Below are positions 38,429 through 46,366 of a DNA stretch of 64,000 nt, in pieces. Numbering within the stretch: the stretch's first letter is position 1; every line of letters starts with the position of its first letter. The stretch spans positions 1,302,001 to 1,366,000 of the forward strand of contig NZ_CP054139.1 in assembly GCF_013283875.1 (NCBI RefSeq), read 5' to 3'. The notes below the pieces were generated by a model. The model saw only the letters and a program-made list of their open reading frames with translations, did no database searches and was not told where the DNA came from. The DNA comes from Mucilaginibacter mali. Lineage in GTDB: Bacteria; Bacteroidota; Bacteroidia; Sphingobacteriales; Sphingobacteriaceae. The position numbers were made by a program, and so were the translations under genes.

Positions 38429-39493
38429 ATGAAAAAAACCTTATTACTTCTATGGGTTTGTATTGCCCAAATTGCAATAGCGCAGATCCCCAAGCCTGAA
38501 AAAAATACCTATGTAAATGATTTTGCCGGCGTTTTAACAAAAGCCCAAATAACCGATCTGAACAAAAGCATTTTTGAGATTGAAAAAGCAAAACAAGTGC
38601 AATTGGCTATAGTACTGGTAAACAAAGTGCCGGCCGCATATGATATACAGGACTTTGCGGTGCTGATAGGAAAAAAATGGCATGTTGGGACAAATAAAAA
38701 GGGGATAGTATATGTTGCCGCTATCGATCAGCATAAACAGCGCATTGAAGTAGCACGAAACCTCGACGATATTTTTACCTCGGCAAAATGTACGGGTATA
38801 ATGGATTACATGAAGGAATCCTTCCGCGGGAAGGATTACAATGGTGGGTTAGTTATACTGGTAGATCAAATTTCTTCGGCCCTGCAAGTGCAAGCGCCTG
38901 CCACGCAGAAAACCCCAACGGCGGTTACCGCGGCAGTAAGCGCGCCGGCAACGCCGGCAAAAGCCGATGACGGTAACCGTGATACCATAGTAGGCTTTTT
39001 GTTTGTAGCTGTTGTGGTGATCCTGATACTTTGGTACAGAAGCGTAAGAAACAGGAAGCAGCGGGCCATGCAACAGTTTTATAATAACAGCAATGCCAAT
39101 AATCAAGGCTATTATAATCCCGGTCAGGCTGCGGGTAACCCCGGGTATGGTAACCCGGGTTATGGCCAGCCAGGCTACCAACAGCCAGATCATACCGTGC
39201 GCAACGTAGTTACCGGCGCTGTGCTGGGCGCCGCGGCAGGATATGCCGCGCGTACTATTCAGGATAATATGAACGATCATCACCAGGGTCAAAACCAGGG
39301 TAATAGTAATTATAACTCAAACAATATCAGTAGTAACGATGATAGCGGTAATCAGCCGTCAAGCTGGGGTAACTGGGGTGGCGATAGCGGAAGTTCATCC
39401 AGCGATTCATCATACGACAGTGGCTTTTCGGACGATTCATCCGATAGTGGTTCGTCTGATAGTTCATCCAGCGGCGCCACATCAGATTGGTAG
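38429..39493 (+). CDS. TPM-domain exported protein with Ser/Asp/Gly-rich tail
   Basis: 354 residues. Signal peptide (to AIAQ, ~19), TPM domain (~25-150: NTYVNDFAGVLTKAQITDLN), a Pro/Ala linker, one membrane helix (IVGFLFVAVVVILILWY), a Gly/Asn/Tyr/Pro-rich zone and a low-complexity tail of Ser, Asp and Gly. TPM domains are phosphatase-like or photosystem repair factors elsewhere; here probably periplasmic and membrane bound. It ends in a strong terminator. Confidence 0.88.
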   Translation: MKKTLLLLWVCIAQIAIAQIPKPEKNTYVNDFAGVLTKAQITDLNKSIFEIEKAKQVQLAIVLVNKVPAAYDIQDFAVLIGKKWHVGTNKKGIVYVAAIDQHKQRIEVARNLDDIFTSAKCTGIMDYMKESFRGKDYNGGLVILVDQISSALQVQAPATQKTPTAVTAAVSAPATPAKADDGNRDTIVGFLFVAVVVILILWYRSVRNRKQRAMQQFYNNSNANNQGYYNPGQAAGNPGYGNPGYGQPGYQQPDHTVRNVVTGAVLGAAAGYAARTIQDNMNDHHQGQNQGNSNYNSNNISSNDDSGNQPSSWGNWGGDSGSSSSDSSYDSGFSDDSSDSGSSDSSSSGATSDW

Positions 39494-39495
39494 AA

Positions 39496-39538
39496 AAACA
39501 AAGATCCCCGTTAGTGCTGCCAACGGGGATCTTTGTTT
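39496..39538. terminator. Terminator after TPM gene
   Basis: Perfect 17-bp arms AAACAAAGATCCCCGTT (39496-39512) / complement (39522-39538), loop 9, T-rich tail. Confidence 0.88.
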
Positions 39539-39696
39539 TTACGATATGAGTTTTTGAAATGATCGTCCGCGTTCCATCGGTACCAGCAGCCCCGCTTTCC
39601 TTCCAAGTTTTGCTGCCACCCGTACGACTTGTCCGCGCAAAAGCTTTCCGTCCAATCGGGTTTAGGTTGAGCAGCCTGTGCGTGAGGTCTTAAACA

Positions 39697-39781
39697 TAGA
39701 GGCACATATTTGTGGCTCTCTTGTGATTTCCGTTATCCCGCGACGAGCTTTGCACATGCGGGGCACAAATATGCGCCTCTA
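39697..39781. repeat. Inverted repeat downstream of quinone oxidoreductase
   Basis: Arms TAGAGGCACATATTTGTG (39697-39714) and complement (39764-39781), 17 of 18. The preceding 39545-39690 stretch (CCCCGCTTTCCTTCC, GGTAGC.. type) looks like an eroded dispersed repeat and not a gene. Confidence 0.6.
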
Positions 39782-39790
39782 CAATTAAAA

Positions 39791-40774
39791 TCATTCAAAC
39801 TCCAGCACGATCTTCCCGATATGCGCACTGCTCTCCATTAACTCATGCGCTTTGACAGCTTCATCAGCCGCAAATACTTTATAAACAACGGGCTTAATTT
39901 CACCTGAAGCAAGCAGGGGCCAGATATGCTCCGCTAACTTTTCCGCAATAGCGCTTTTAAAACCCACATCCCTGTTGCGCAGGGTCGATCCGGTAATTAC
40001 CAGTCGCTTGCGCATTACCAGCGACAGATCAATCTGAGCATCCTTGCCCTTCATGCTGTTGATCATCACCAGCCGGCCATCATTAGCCAGTATCTGTAGA
40101 TTATCTGGCGTGTACGGACCGCCTATCATATCTAATATCACATCAACGCCTTTACCATCGGTTAAGCGGGCAACTTCACCCTGAAAGCTTTGTGTATTGT
40201 AATTAATGGCTTTAGCAGCGCCCAACTTTTCGCAAAAGGCGCACTTCTCATCGCTGCCAGCTGTTACGTAAACCGTGTTGCCCATAGCTTTCGCCATTTG
40301 TATGGCCGCTACGCCAATACCGCTGCTGCCGCCATGCACCAATAAGGTCTCGCCGGGCAGTAACCCGGCGCGGTCGAACACATTACTCCATACCGTAAAA
40401 AAGGTTTCGGGTAGAGATGCTGCTTCAGTAAAATTTAAATTAGGTGGCACAGGCAGGCATTGGCCCTCCGGGGCTATACAGTATTCTGCATATCCGCCGC
40501 CCACAACTAATGCGCAAACCTTATCTCCCGGCTGCCAGCGGCTAACGTCATCGCCAATGGCTTCAATAATGCCGGCTACTTCCAATCCGGGGATATCTTG
40601 TGGTGCGCCGGGAGGTGGTGTATAGTTGCCCTTCCGCTGGGCCACATCGGGGCGATTAATACCGGCGGCATGTACTTTTATCAGCACCTCGCCAGGCGCG
40701 GCTGTGGGTTTTGGGTGTTCTCCTATTTGCAGAACTTCAGGGTCGCCGGGTTGGGTAATAATTATTGCCTTCAT
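39791..40774 (-). CDS. PIG3-like NAD(P)H quinone oxidoreductase
   Basis: 327 residues, zinc-free MDR family. GroES-like N-terminus (AGINRPDVAQRKGNYTPPPG), Rossmann motif VHGGSSGIGVAAIQMAKAMG. Reduces quinones or enones with NADPH in the cytosol. Single gene, though the gene at 40810 is on the same strand 35 bases upstream, so a two-gene transcript is possible. Confidence 0.9.
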   Translation of the reverse strand: MKAIIITQPGDPEVLQIGEHPKPTAAPGEVLIKVHAAGINRPDVAQRKGNYTPPPGAPQDIPGLEVAGIIEAIGDDVSRWQPGDKVCALVVGGGYAEYCIAPEGQCLPVPPNLNFTEAASLPETFFTVWSNVFDRAGLLPGETLLVHGGSSGIGVAAIQMAKAMGNTVYVTAGSDEKCAFCEKLGAAKAINYNTQSFQGEVARLTDGKGVDVILDMIGGPYTPDNLQILANDGRLVMINSMKGKDAQIDLSLVMRKRLVITGSTLRNRDVGFKSAIAEKLAEHIWPLLASGEIKPVVYKVFAADEAVKAHELMESSAHIGKIVLEFE

Positions 40775-40809
40775 AAAGTATATAATTAACCTGCCGCCAT
40801 GCGGATTGT

Positions 40810-41490
40810 TTATGATCGTGAAAACAAGCGGGCGAAAACACGTTCGGCTAAGTGTCGTGGCCTTTTGGTGAGGATGTAAAGCATATATTTTAGATGCGTG
40901 ATCTGCTGGCCGATAGCCGCCAGTCCTTTAGCTTTTCGCTCAATGATCAGCAGGCCGTTGTTATCATCGGTCATAAAGGAGATCTTCCAACCGCCTTTGG
41001 CCAAAAATGGCATAATGGCATACTTTAAGCCTCGCCCGCAGCATATATCTCCGGTCATGCCGGGGTAGGGCGCTTCGCCAAAATTCCAGAAGTAAGCCGT
41101 ATCGTGAAATCCTATATAACGTTTTGCTTTATCCGCATGGCGGGCCAGTTCGCGTTCTAATTGTGTAGCGGTATGAAATGTGTCGATAAACAGGAAGTCG
41201 GTTTCTTCAATATCGGCTTTTAACACATCTTTTAAAATGAATTTGAAAGTACCGGGAGCCAGGTTCTCCACTGTCGCTATTCCGGGTAGTCTTTTAATAT
41301 CGTAGCTTATCAATGTAACGGGCTTGCCAGCTAAAAAGGCATACGTTGATGTTGGTTCGCGAACCCCCATTTCAGTAATATGACTGCATTTTTCGGCATA
41401 CCGGCGCAGATGGGGCAGTAACTCATTAATGTCGCTGGGTGTGGCGCAAAGGCTTTCGTATATTTTAAAAATCTCAGGAGAATTGATCAC
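40810..41490 (-). CDS. Predicted class I methyltransferase-like protein
   Basis: 226 residues. SHITEMGVREPTSTYAFLAG is a Rossmann-type start and DFLFIDTFHTATQLERELARHADKAKRYIGFHDT resembles the CmcI/rhamnosyl O-methyltransferase-like class. SAM binding is likely; substrate unknown. Runs ahead of the quinone oxidoreductase. Confidence 0.65.
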   Translation of the reverse strand: MINSPEIFKIYESLCATPSDINELLPHLRRYAEKCSHITEMGVREPTSTYAFLAGKPVTLISYDIKRLPGIATVENLAPGTFKFILKDVLKADIEETDFLFIDTFHTATQLERELARHADKAKRYIGFHDTAYFWNFGEAPYPGMTGDICCGRGLKYAIMPFLAKGGWKISFMTDDNNGLLIIERKAKGLAAIGQQITHLKYMLYILTKRPRHLAERVFARLFSRS

Positions 41491-41578
41491 GCGGCTTTAT
41501 TTGCAATAAAAGTAACAATAAAGGTGTTCAGTAACAGATTAATTTTTATCCTTGCACTAAATCAATACATGTATCAAT

Positions 41579-42040
41579 ATGAGCATTCAGTTAGGCCAGC
41601 AAGCGCCAAACTTCACCTTAGTATCCGGCGAGCGTAAGGAAGTTTCCCTTGCCGATTTTAAAGGTAAAAAGGTAGTGATCCACTTTTTCCCATTCGCGTT
41701 TACCGGTACTTGTACCACCCAGCTTTGTACCATGCGCGATAATTTTGGCTATTACGATGGCCTAAACGCACAGATATTGGGTATCTCTGTCGACTCGCCT
41801 TTTACATTGGCCAAATTTAAGGAGGAATATAATTACCAGTTTCCGCTGCTGTCTGATTTTAACAAGCAGGTATCGCCGGCTTACGATGCCATGTACGAAG
41901 AATTTAACTTAGGATTGAAGGGTGTATCTAAAAGGGCGGCCTTTGTAATAGATGAAGATCAGCGTATTATTTACGCCGAAGTGTTGGAATCGGCAAAAGA
42001 TTTGCCTGATTTTGAAGCTATTGCCGAAAAAGTGAAGTAA
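41579..42040 (+). CDS. Thioredoxin-dependent peroxiredoxin
   Basis: 153 residues, AhpC/TSA family. Peroxidatic Cys in FAFTGTCTTQLC (T-x-x-C pattern, residue ~46) with a further Cys five residues on. Reduces H2O2 or organic peroxides in the cytosol. A weak -7-like box TATCCTTG (41547-41554) precedes it. Confidence 0.9.
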   Translation: MSIQLGQQAPNFTLVSGERKEVSLADFKGKKVVIHFFPFAFTGTCTTQLCTMRDNFGYYDGLNAQILGISVDSPFTLAKFKEEYNYQFPLLSDFNKQVSPAYDAMYEEFNLGLKGVSKRAAFVIDEDQRIIYAEVLESAKDLPDFEAIAEKVK

Positions 42041-42077
42041 ATTTCAAAAAATATTTCAACGGATTGCAAAATTATTC

Positions 42078-42085
42078 TACCTTTG
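42078..42085 (+). promoter_or_regulatory. -7 box TACCTTTG of tRNA-Arg
   Basis: Consensus TAnnTTTGC 63 bases before the tRNA. Confidence 0.65.
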
Positions 42086-42147
42086 CAGTCCGTTCAAAAA
42101 GGGAAATATCCTTAAATAACAACGGTTCTTTTTATATAAAAAGATAC

Positions 42148-42221
42148 GCATTTGTAGCTCAATTGGATAGAGCATCTCACTACGGATGAGAAGGTTTGGG
42201 GTTCGAATCCCTACAAGTGCA
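42148..42221 (+). tRNA. tRNA-Arg (anticodon ACG)
   Basis: Acceptor GCATTTG/CAAGTGC, D arm GCTC..GAGC, anticodon arm TCTCA-CTACGGA-TGAGA (anticodon ACG), T arm TGGGG-TTCGAAT-CCCTA, discriminator A. CCA is not encoded. The ACG anticodon is likely deaminated to ICG by TadA. Confidence 0.96.
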
Positions 42222-42231
42222 CTCAACATGG

Positions 42232-42260
42232 GCCTTTCTACCAAAAATAGAAAGGCTTTT
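42232..42260 (+). terminator. tRNA terminator
   Basis: GCCTTTCTA (42232-42240) / TAGAAAGGC (42248-42256), loop CCAAAAA, then TTTT. Separates the tRNA from adk, whose ATG is 17 bases later. Confidence 0.85.
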
Positions 42261-42276
42261 AACTTTAACTCAAAGG

Positions 42277-42849
42277 ATGCTGAACTTAGTATTGTTTGGT
42301 CCGCCCGGGGCCGGTAAAGGTACTCAATCTCAAAAGCTTATTGAAAAATATGGGTTGATCCACTTGTCGACAGGCGACTTGTTGCGTGGTGAGATCAGCC
42401 AGGGTACGGCTTTAGGTTTGGAAGCAAAAAAACTGATGGACGATGGCCTGCTTGTACCGGACGCGGTGGTTATCGGTATGATCAGCAATAAACTGGATGC
42501 AAACAAGGATGCCAAAGGTTTTATTTTTGATGGTTTCCCGCGTACGGTAGCACAAGCCGAAGCATTGGATAACCTGCTGGAAAGTAAATCAGACAAAATT
42601 TCGGGCATGATTGCCTTAGAGGTTAACGATGATGAGTTAGAGCACCGACTGTTACTACGTGGTAAAGAATCAGGCCGCGCTGATGATGCCAATCCTGAAG
42701 TTATCCGTAAACGCATTGTAGAATATAATAACAAAACGGCCCCAGTTGCCGATTTTTATAAAAAACAAAATAAGTTTACCAGCATTAATGGTATAGGTTC
42801 CATCAACGAAATATTTGATGGTATAACTAATGTTATTGCAGCGTATTAA
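42277..42849 (+). CDS. adk: Adenylate kinase
   Basis: 190 residues, short form without the zinc-type LID insertion. P-loop GPPGAGKGTQSQKL and DGFPRTVAQAEALD. Balances AMP, ADP and ATP. ATG 42277 is chosen; the frame extends upstream but through the tRNA and its terminator. Confidence 0.97.
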   Translation: MLNLVLFGPPGAGKGTQSQKLIEKYGLIHLSTGDLLRGEISQGTALGLEAKKLMDDGLLVPDAVVIGMISNKLDANKDAKGFIFDGFPRTVAQAEALDNLLESKSDKISGMIALEVNDDELEHRLLLRGKESGRADDANPEVIRKRIVEYNNKTAPVADFYKKQNKFTSINGIGSINEIFDGITNVIAAY

Positions 42850-42854
42850 TAATT

Positions 42855-42945
42855 AGTCCGAAAGCCGGCAAGTCGGAAAAGTCCGAAAGTAGGAGTAAAG
42901 CTTCTCACTTTCGGACTTTTCCGTCTTTCGGACTTTTCTGACTTA
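42855..42945. repeat. AGTCCGAAAGTCGG-word hairpin region between adk and obgE
   Basis: GGAAAAGTCCGAAAGT (42875-42890) pairs perfectly with its complement at 42907-42922. Additional copies of AGTCCGAAAG flank it. The same words reappear inside the end of obgE and at 52206-52366. Confidence 0.85.
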
Positions 42946-42958
42946 AAAAATCAAAACT

Positions 42959-43996
42959 ATGTCTCAAGGTTCAAATTTTGTCGATTACGTAAAGATCTGC
43001 TGCCGCTCTGGCCAGGGTGGCGCTGGTTCGGCCCATTTACACCGCGATAAACTTACCGCCAAAGGTGGCCCTGATGGTGGCGATGGCGGTCGCGGTGGCC
43101 ACGTGATTGTTAAAGGCAATGCCCAGTTATGGACACTGCTGCACCTTAAATTCCGCAAGCACGTAATCGCAGGCCCTGGCGATTCGGGTGGTAGTTCGCT
43201 GCGTACCGGTAAAACCGGGCAGGATGAGATATTGGAAGTTCCACTGGGTACCATCGCCAAAAATGCCGAGACGGACGAGATCCTGTTCGAGATCACCAAG
43301 GATGGCGAAACACAAATATTAACGCCCGGCGGTCGTGGTGGCTTGGGTAACTGGCATTTTAAATCGCCAACGCAGCAAACCCCGCGCTTTGCCCAACCAG
43401 GTGAATCGGGTCAGGAACAGTGGAATATCCTTGAATTGAAATTGCTGGCCGATGTAGGTTTGGTAGGCTTTCCCAACGCGGGTAAATCAACCCTGCTGTC
43501 GGTAGTTTCGGCTGCCAAACCAGAAATTGCCGATTACGCGTTCACCACGCTGGTGCCTAACCTTGGCATTGTGGCTTATCGTAACAACCGCTCGTTTGTA
43601 ATGGCCGATATCCCGGGAATCATCGAGGGGGCATCGCAAGGTAAGGGTTTAGGTATCCGCTTCCTGCGCCATATCGAGCGTAACTCTGTGCTGTTGTTTA
43701 TGATCCCGGCGGATACCAATCGCACCATTAAAGAAGAGTACGAGATATTGCTGAACGAACTGGAACAATACAATCCCGAACTGATCCATAAACCCCGCGT
43801 ACTGGCCATCACCAAAGGCGACCTGCTGGATGATGAACTGCAACAGGAAATGAAGGCTGAATTACCTGCCGATATCCCATCGGTATTCATATCATCGGTA
43901 GCGCAAAAAGGCATTACCGAGCTGAAAGATATGTTATGGAAGGAGATTAATGTCAGTCCGCAAGTCGGCAAGTCCGAAAGTCCGGAAGAAGAATAA
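42959..43996 (+). CDS. obgE: Obg-family GTPase ObgE/CgtA
   Basis: 345 residues. Gly-rich Obg fold (1-157), G domain with G1 [10 protein letters not shown]3 DIPGIIEG, and G4-like TKGD. Ribosome assembly GTPase of the 50S subunit. The last residues ([13 protein letters not shown]) are encoded by the intergenic word AGTCCGCAAGTCGGCAAG..., i.e. the repeat has entered the reading frame at the C-terminus. Confidence 0.96.
   Translation: MSQGSNFVDYVKICCRSGQGGAGSAHLHRDKLTAKGGPDGGDGGRGGHVIVKGNAQLWTLLHLKFRKHVIAGPGDSGGSSLRTGKTGQDEILEVPLGTIAKNAETDEILFEITKDGETQILTPGGRGGLGNWHFKSPTQQTPRFAQPGESGQEQWNILELKLLADVGLVGFPNAGKSTLLSVVSAAKPEIADYAFTTLVPNLGIVAYRNNRSFVMADIPGIIEGASQGKGLGIRFLRHIERNSVLLFMIPADTNRTIKEEYEILLNELEQYNPELIHKPRVLAITKGDLLDDELQQEMKAELPADIPSVFISSVAQKGITELKDMLWKEINVSPQVGKSESPEEE
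43952..43990. repeat. Repeat words within the obgE C-terminal codons
   Basis: Four copies of (A)GTCCG/GTCGG-AAG words in tandem in the last 13 codons of obgE, identical in style to 42855-42945. Confidence 0.75.
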
Positions 43997-44041
43997 AAAA
44001 CGAAGAAGCGCGATCGGGAATCGATCGCGCTTCTTCGTTTT
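43997..44041. terminator. Terminator of obgE
   Basis: Perfect 20-bp arms AAAACGAAGAAGCGCGATCG (43997-44016) and complement (44022-44041), loop GGAAT, T tail. Begins right at the stop codon. Confidence 0.9.
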
Positions 44042-44051
44042 TAAACCACCC

Positions 44052-44156
44052 CGTCATAGCGAGGAGCGTAGCGACGTGGCTATCCCCGGCTAATAGGTCA
44101 ACAATGTAAGTCGGCCCTGCTTATCGGGGATAGCCACGCTATCGCTCGCTATGACG
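44052..44156. repeat. CGTCATAGCGAG-type dispersed inverted repeat
   Basis: CGTCATAGCGAGGAGCGTAG (from 44052) faces CGCTATCGCTCGCTATGACG (to 44156), with GTGGCTATCCCCG on the inside of both. Related elements at 60052-60151 and, in one arm, within the TIGR02757 gene at 59022-59050. Confidence 0.75.
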
Positions 44157-44201
44157 AGTTGGTTGCATATCTTCCCGTCTTTCCCGACTTCCGGACTATC
44201 C

Positions 44202-45326
44202 CTAATAATTAATCACCTGCTCCTCCAAATGCGCAGGCGTATCGCGCCAAACGTATTTTTGCGTGCGCAATTGTGGCTCGAAACCGGCCTCGCGGATAGC
44301 ATTCTGTATACCCTGCGCCGTGAAGCGGTGAGGTGCGCCAGCCGCAGATACTACGTTCTCTTCGATCATGATCGAACCAAAATCATTAGCGCCTGCATGT
44401 AAGCACATTTGGGCTACCTGTTTGCCTACCGTTAGCCATGATGCCTGGATGTTTTTAATATTAGGCAGCATAATACGGCTTAGGGCTATCATGCGGATAT
44501 ATTCATCGCCGGTTACATTGTTAGTGATGCCGCGTACTTTACGCAACAGGGTGCCGTCATCCTGGAATGGCCACGGGATAAAGGCGATAAAACCGTAATT
44601 CCCCTCCGGTTTTTCCGACTGTACCTCGCGGATCCAAACCAAATGCTCAAAGCGCTCTTCAATGGTTTCCACATGGCCGAACATCATGGTTGCAGATGAT
44701 GGCAGGTTTAATTTGTGGGCCGCGCGCATTACATCCAGCCATTCCTTGCCGCCGCATTTACCTTTGGATATCAGGCGGCGTACACGATCGTTCAGTATCT
44801 CGGCACCTGCGCCGGGGAGCGAGTCTAAGCCCGCTTCCTGCATGGCTTTCAACACATCGTAATGGCTCATGCCCTCCAGTTTAGAAACGTGGGCTATCTC
44901 CGGCGGACCTAACGAGTGCAGTTTCAGCGTTGGATATAACTCCTTTAATTCCTTAAACAGATCGGTATAAAATTTTAAGCCCAGATCGGGGTGGTGGCCG
45001 CCTTGCAATAAAAGCTGGTCGCCGCCGTAACGGAAGGTTTCCTCTATCTTTTGCTTGTAGGTTTCAATATCGGTGATATAGCTATCCTCGTGCCCCGGGC
45101 GACGGAAGAAGTTGCAGAACTTGCAGTTGGCAATGCAAACGTTGGTGGTGTTCACGTTGCGGTCAATCTGCCAGGTTACCTTGCCATGCGGTACCTGTAT
45201 CTTGCGTAGCTCGTTGGCCACGTAAGCCAGTTCGGGGGTAGATGCATTGTGGTATAGATGAACGCCCTCTTCTATCGATAAAAATTCGAAGTTTAAGGCG
45301 CGTTGTAGCAGATCTGCGGTATTCAT
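44202..45326 (-). CDS. mqnC: Cyclic dehypoxanthinyl futalosine synthase
   Basis: 374 residues. Radical SAM enzyme of the futalosine menaquinone route. Cluster motif CIANCKFCNFF (CxxxCxxC), LLLQGGHHPDLGLKFYTDLF and PGAGAEILNDRVRR support MqnC rather than MqnE. ATG 45326 is chosen: the -7 box at 45331-45338 is only four bases upstream, so the message is nearly leaderless. Shows that this organism makes menaquinone by the futalosine pathway. Confidence 0.9.
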   Translation of the reverse strand: MNTADLLQRALNFEFLSIEEGVHLYHNASTPELAYVANELRKIQVPHGKVTWQIDRNVNTTNVCIANCKFCNFFRRPGHEDSYITDIETYKQKIEETFRYGGDQLLLQGGHHPDLGLKFYTDLFKELKELYPTLKLHSLGPPEIAHVSKLEGMSHYDVLKAMQEAGLDSLPGAGAEILNDRVRRLISKGKCGGKEWLDVMRAAHKLNLPSSATMMFGHVETIEERFEHLVWIREVQSEKPEGNYGFIAFIPWPFQDDGTLLRKVRGITNNVTGDEYIRMIALSRIMLPNIKNIQASWLTVGKQVAQMCLHAGANDFGSIMIEENVVSAAGAPHRFTAQGIQNAIREAGFEPQLRTQKYVWRDTPAHLEEQVINY

Positions 45327-45330
45327 GCAG

Positions 45331-45338
45331 CAAAAGTA
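45331..45338 (-). promoter_or_regulatory. -7 box TACTTTTG of mqnC
   Basis: TAnnTTTG on the minus strand, four bases from the ATG. Confidence 0.6.
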
Positions 45339-45467
45339 CATACTATTTATATGCCTTGCGCGCCATTGTTAAATAATTGACAATTGTATGCCGCTATATT
45401 AAATTTTCGTGAAGCTTAAACCATGGCGGGTGCAAGCCGTTCAAAAGCCATATACCTTTATACAGCT

Positions 45468-46283
45468 ATGAAAAACACCCTTATCCTATCGGCATTAGTA
45501 TTGCTGCTCACATCGTGCAGCAAGTACCAGATCAACGTATTAAGCAGTAACAACATCAAAAAAGACCCGGACAATGGCAAATTCGTTACCGAGAACGACA
45601 GCGTGAAGATCACCTACAGCTTCTTCGGGCGCAACGCCCCGATAAACCTTGATGTTTATAACAAGCTGAACGAGCCGCTTTATATCGATTGGCAGCGTTC
45701 GGCCTTTATTACCGGCGATAAGGCGGTGAGCTACGCCAGCGACAAGGTGTACATCACCGGCGACGTATCGGGCACAAGCATCGGTAATAAATCGGTCAGC
45801 TACTCTTCCGGCAGTATCGACGCGGTGGCTACATTGCCAAAATCGGTCGTATTTATCCCGCCGCATACCCATGTAAATAATACTTTATTAGAAGTAACCA
45901 GCCAGTTTGTTACCTATATCCCCGATAATAAGTTTACTAAGAAGGAGATCCCGAGCCTGAGTATATCGGGTACCAGTTTGGTGAATATTGCCGAGTTTGG
46001 TACAGATCAGTCGCCGTTGAATTTCCGTAGCTACCTGAGCTTGTATGTGATGGACAACAATGTACCGAAGTATATGGCTTATGAGCATAATTTCTTCGTA
46101 TCGAAGCTGATCAACACCAGCGAGGAGCCTGCGAACTTTGAGTTCTCGCAGGTAAGGCGTGGCGATTATTTCTATACCTCTAAGGCCACAGCAGGCGGGC
46201 AGGTTGCTACGGGTGTTGGTATAGCCGCCGTAGTGGTTGGCGTTGCTGCCCTGGATGCAAAACATCCCGAAACTGCTAAATAA
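45468..46283 (+). CDS. Lipoprotein of unknown function
   Basis: 271 residues from ATG 45468; lipobox LTSC (Cys16 region of MKNTLILSALVLLLTSCSK). Beta-rich middle and a C-terminal hydrophobic Val/Ala/Gly stretch (VATGVGIAAVVVGVAAL) which may be a membrane helix. No family recognised. A box-like TACCTTTA is 15 bases before the ATG. Confidence 0.75.
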   Translation: MKNTLILSALVLLLTSCSKYQINVLSSNNIKKDPDNGKFVTENDSVKITYSFFGRNAPINLDVYNKLNEPLYIDWQRSAFITGDKAVSYASDKVYITGDVSGTSIGNKSVSYSSGSIDAVATLPKSVVFIPPHTHVNNTLLEVTSQFVTYIPDNKFTKKEIPSLSISGTSLVNIAEFGTDQSPLNFRSYLSLYVMDNNVPKYMAYEHNFFVSKLINTSEEPANFEFSQVRRGDYFYTSKATAGGQVATGVGIAAVVVGVAALDAKHPETAK

Positions 46284-46330
46284 GATCATTCAGTTAGTGG
46301 GTTATTAGCTTATGGTTCATAGACTGAATA

Positions 46331-46348
46331 TTTCCTATATTTAGGAAA
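46331..46348 (+). promoter_or_regulatory. Palindrome overlapping a -7-like box
   Basis: TTTCCTA (46331-46337) tatt TAGGAAA (46342-46348). It overlaps TATATTTA and lies 19 bases before the esterase ATG, so it could be an operator. Confidence 0.4.
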
Positions 46349-46366
46349 CCAAACTTCCTGCCAATC

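Noticed and set aside
39511..39705. 64-residue ORF after the TPM gene
   Set aside because: Overlaps terminator and an eroded repeat; low coding likelihood, could be a degraded mobile sequence.
42196..42276. Longer adk reading frame
   Set aside because: It would run through the tRNA and its terminator; ATG 42277 has the canonical N-terminus.
44202..45326. MqnE (aminofutalosine synthase) as name
   Set aside because: Cluster motif and LQGGHHPD region fit MqnC better.
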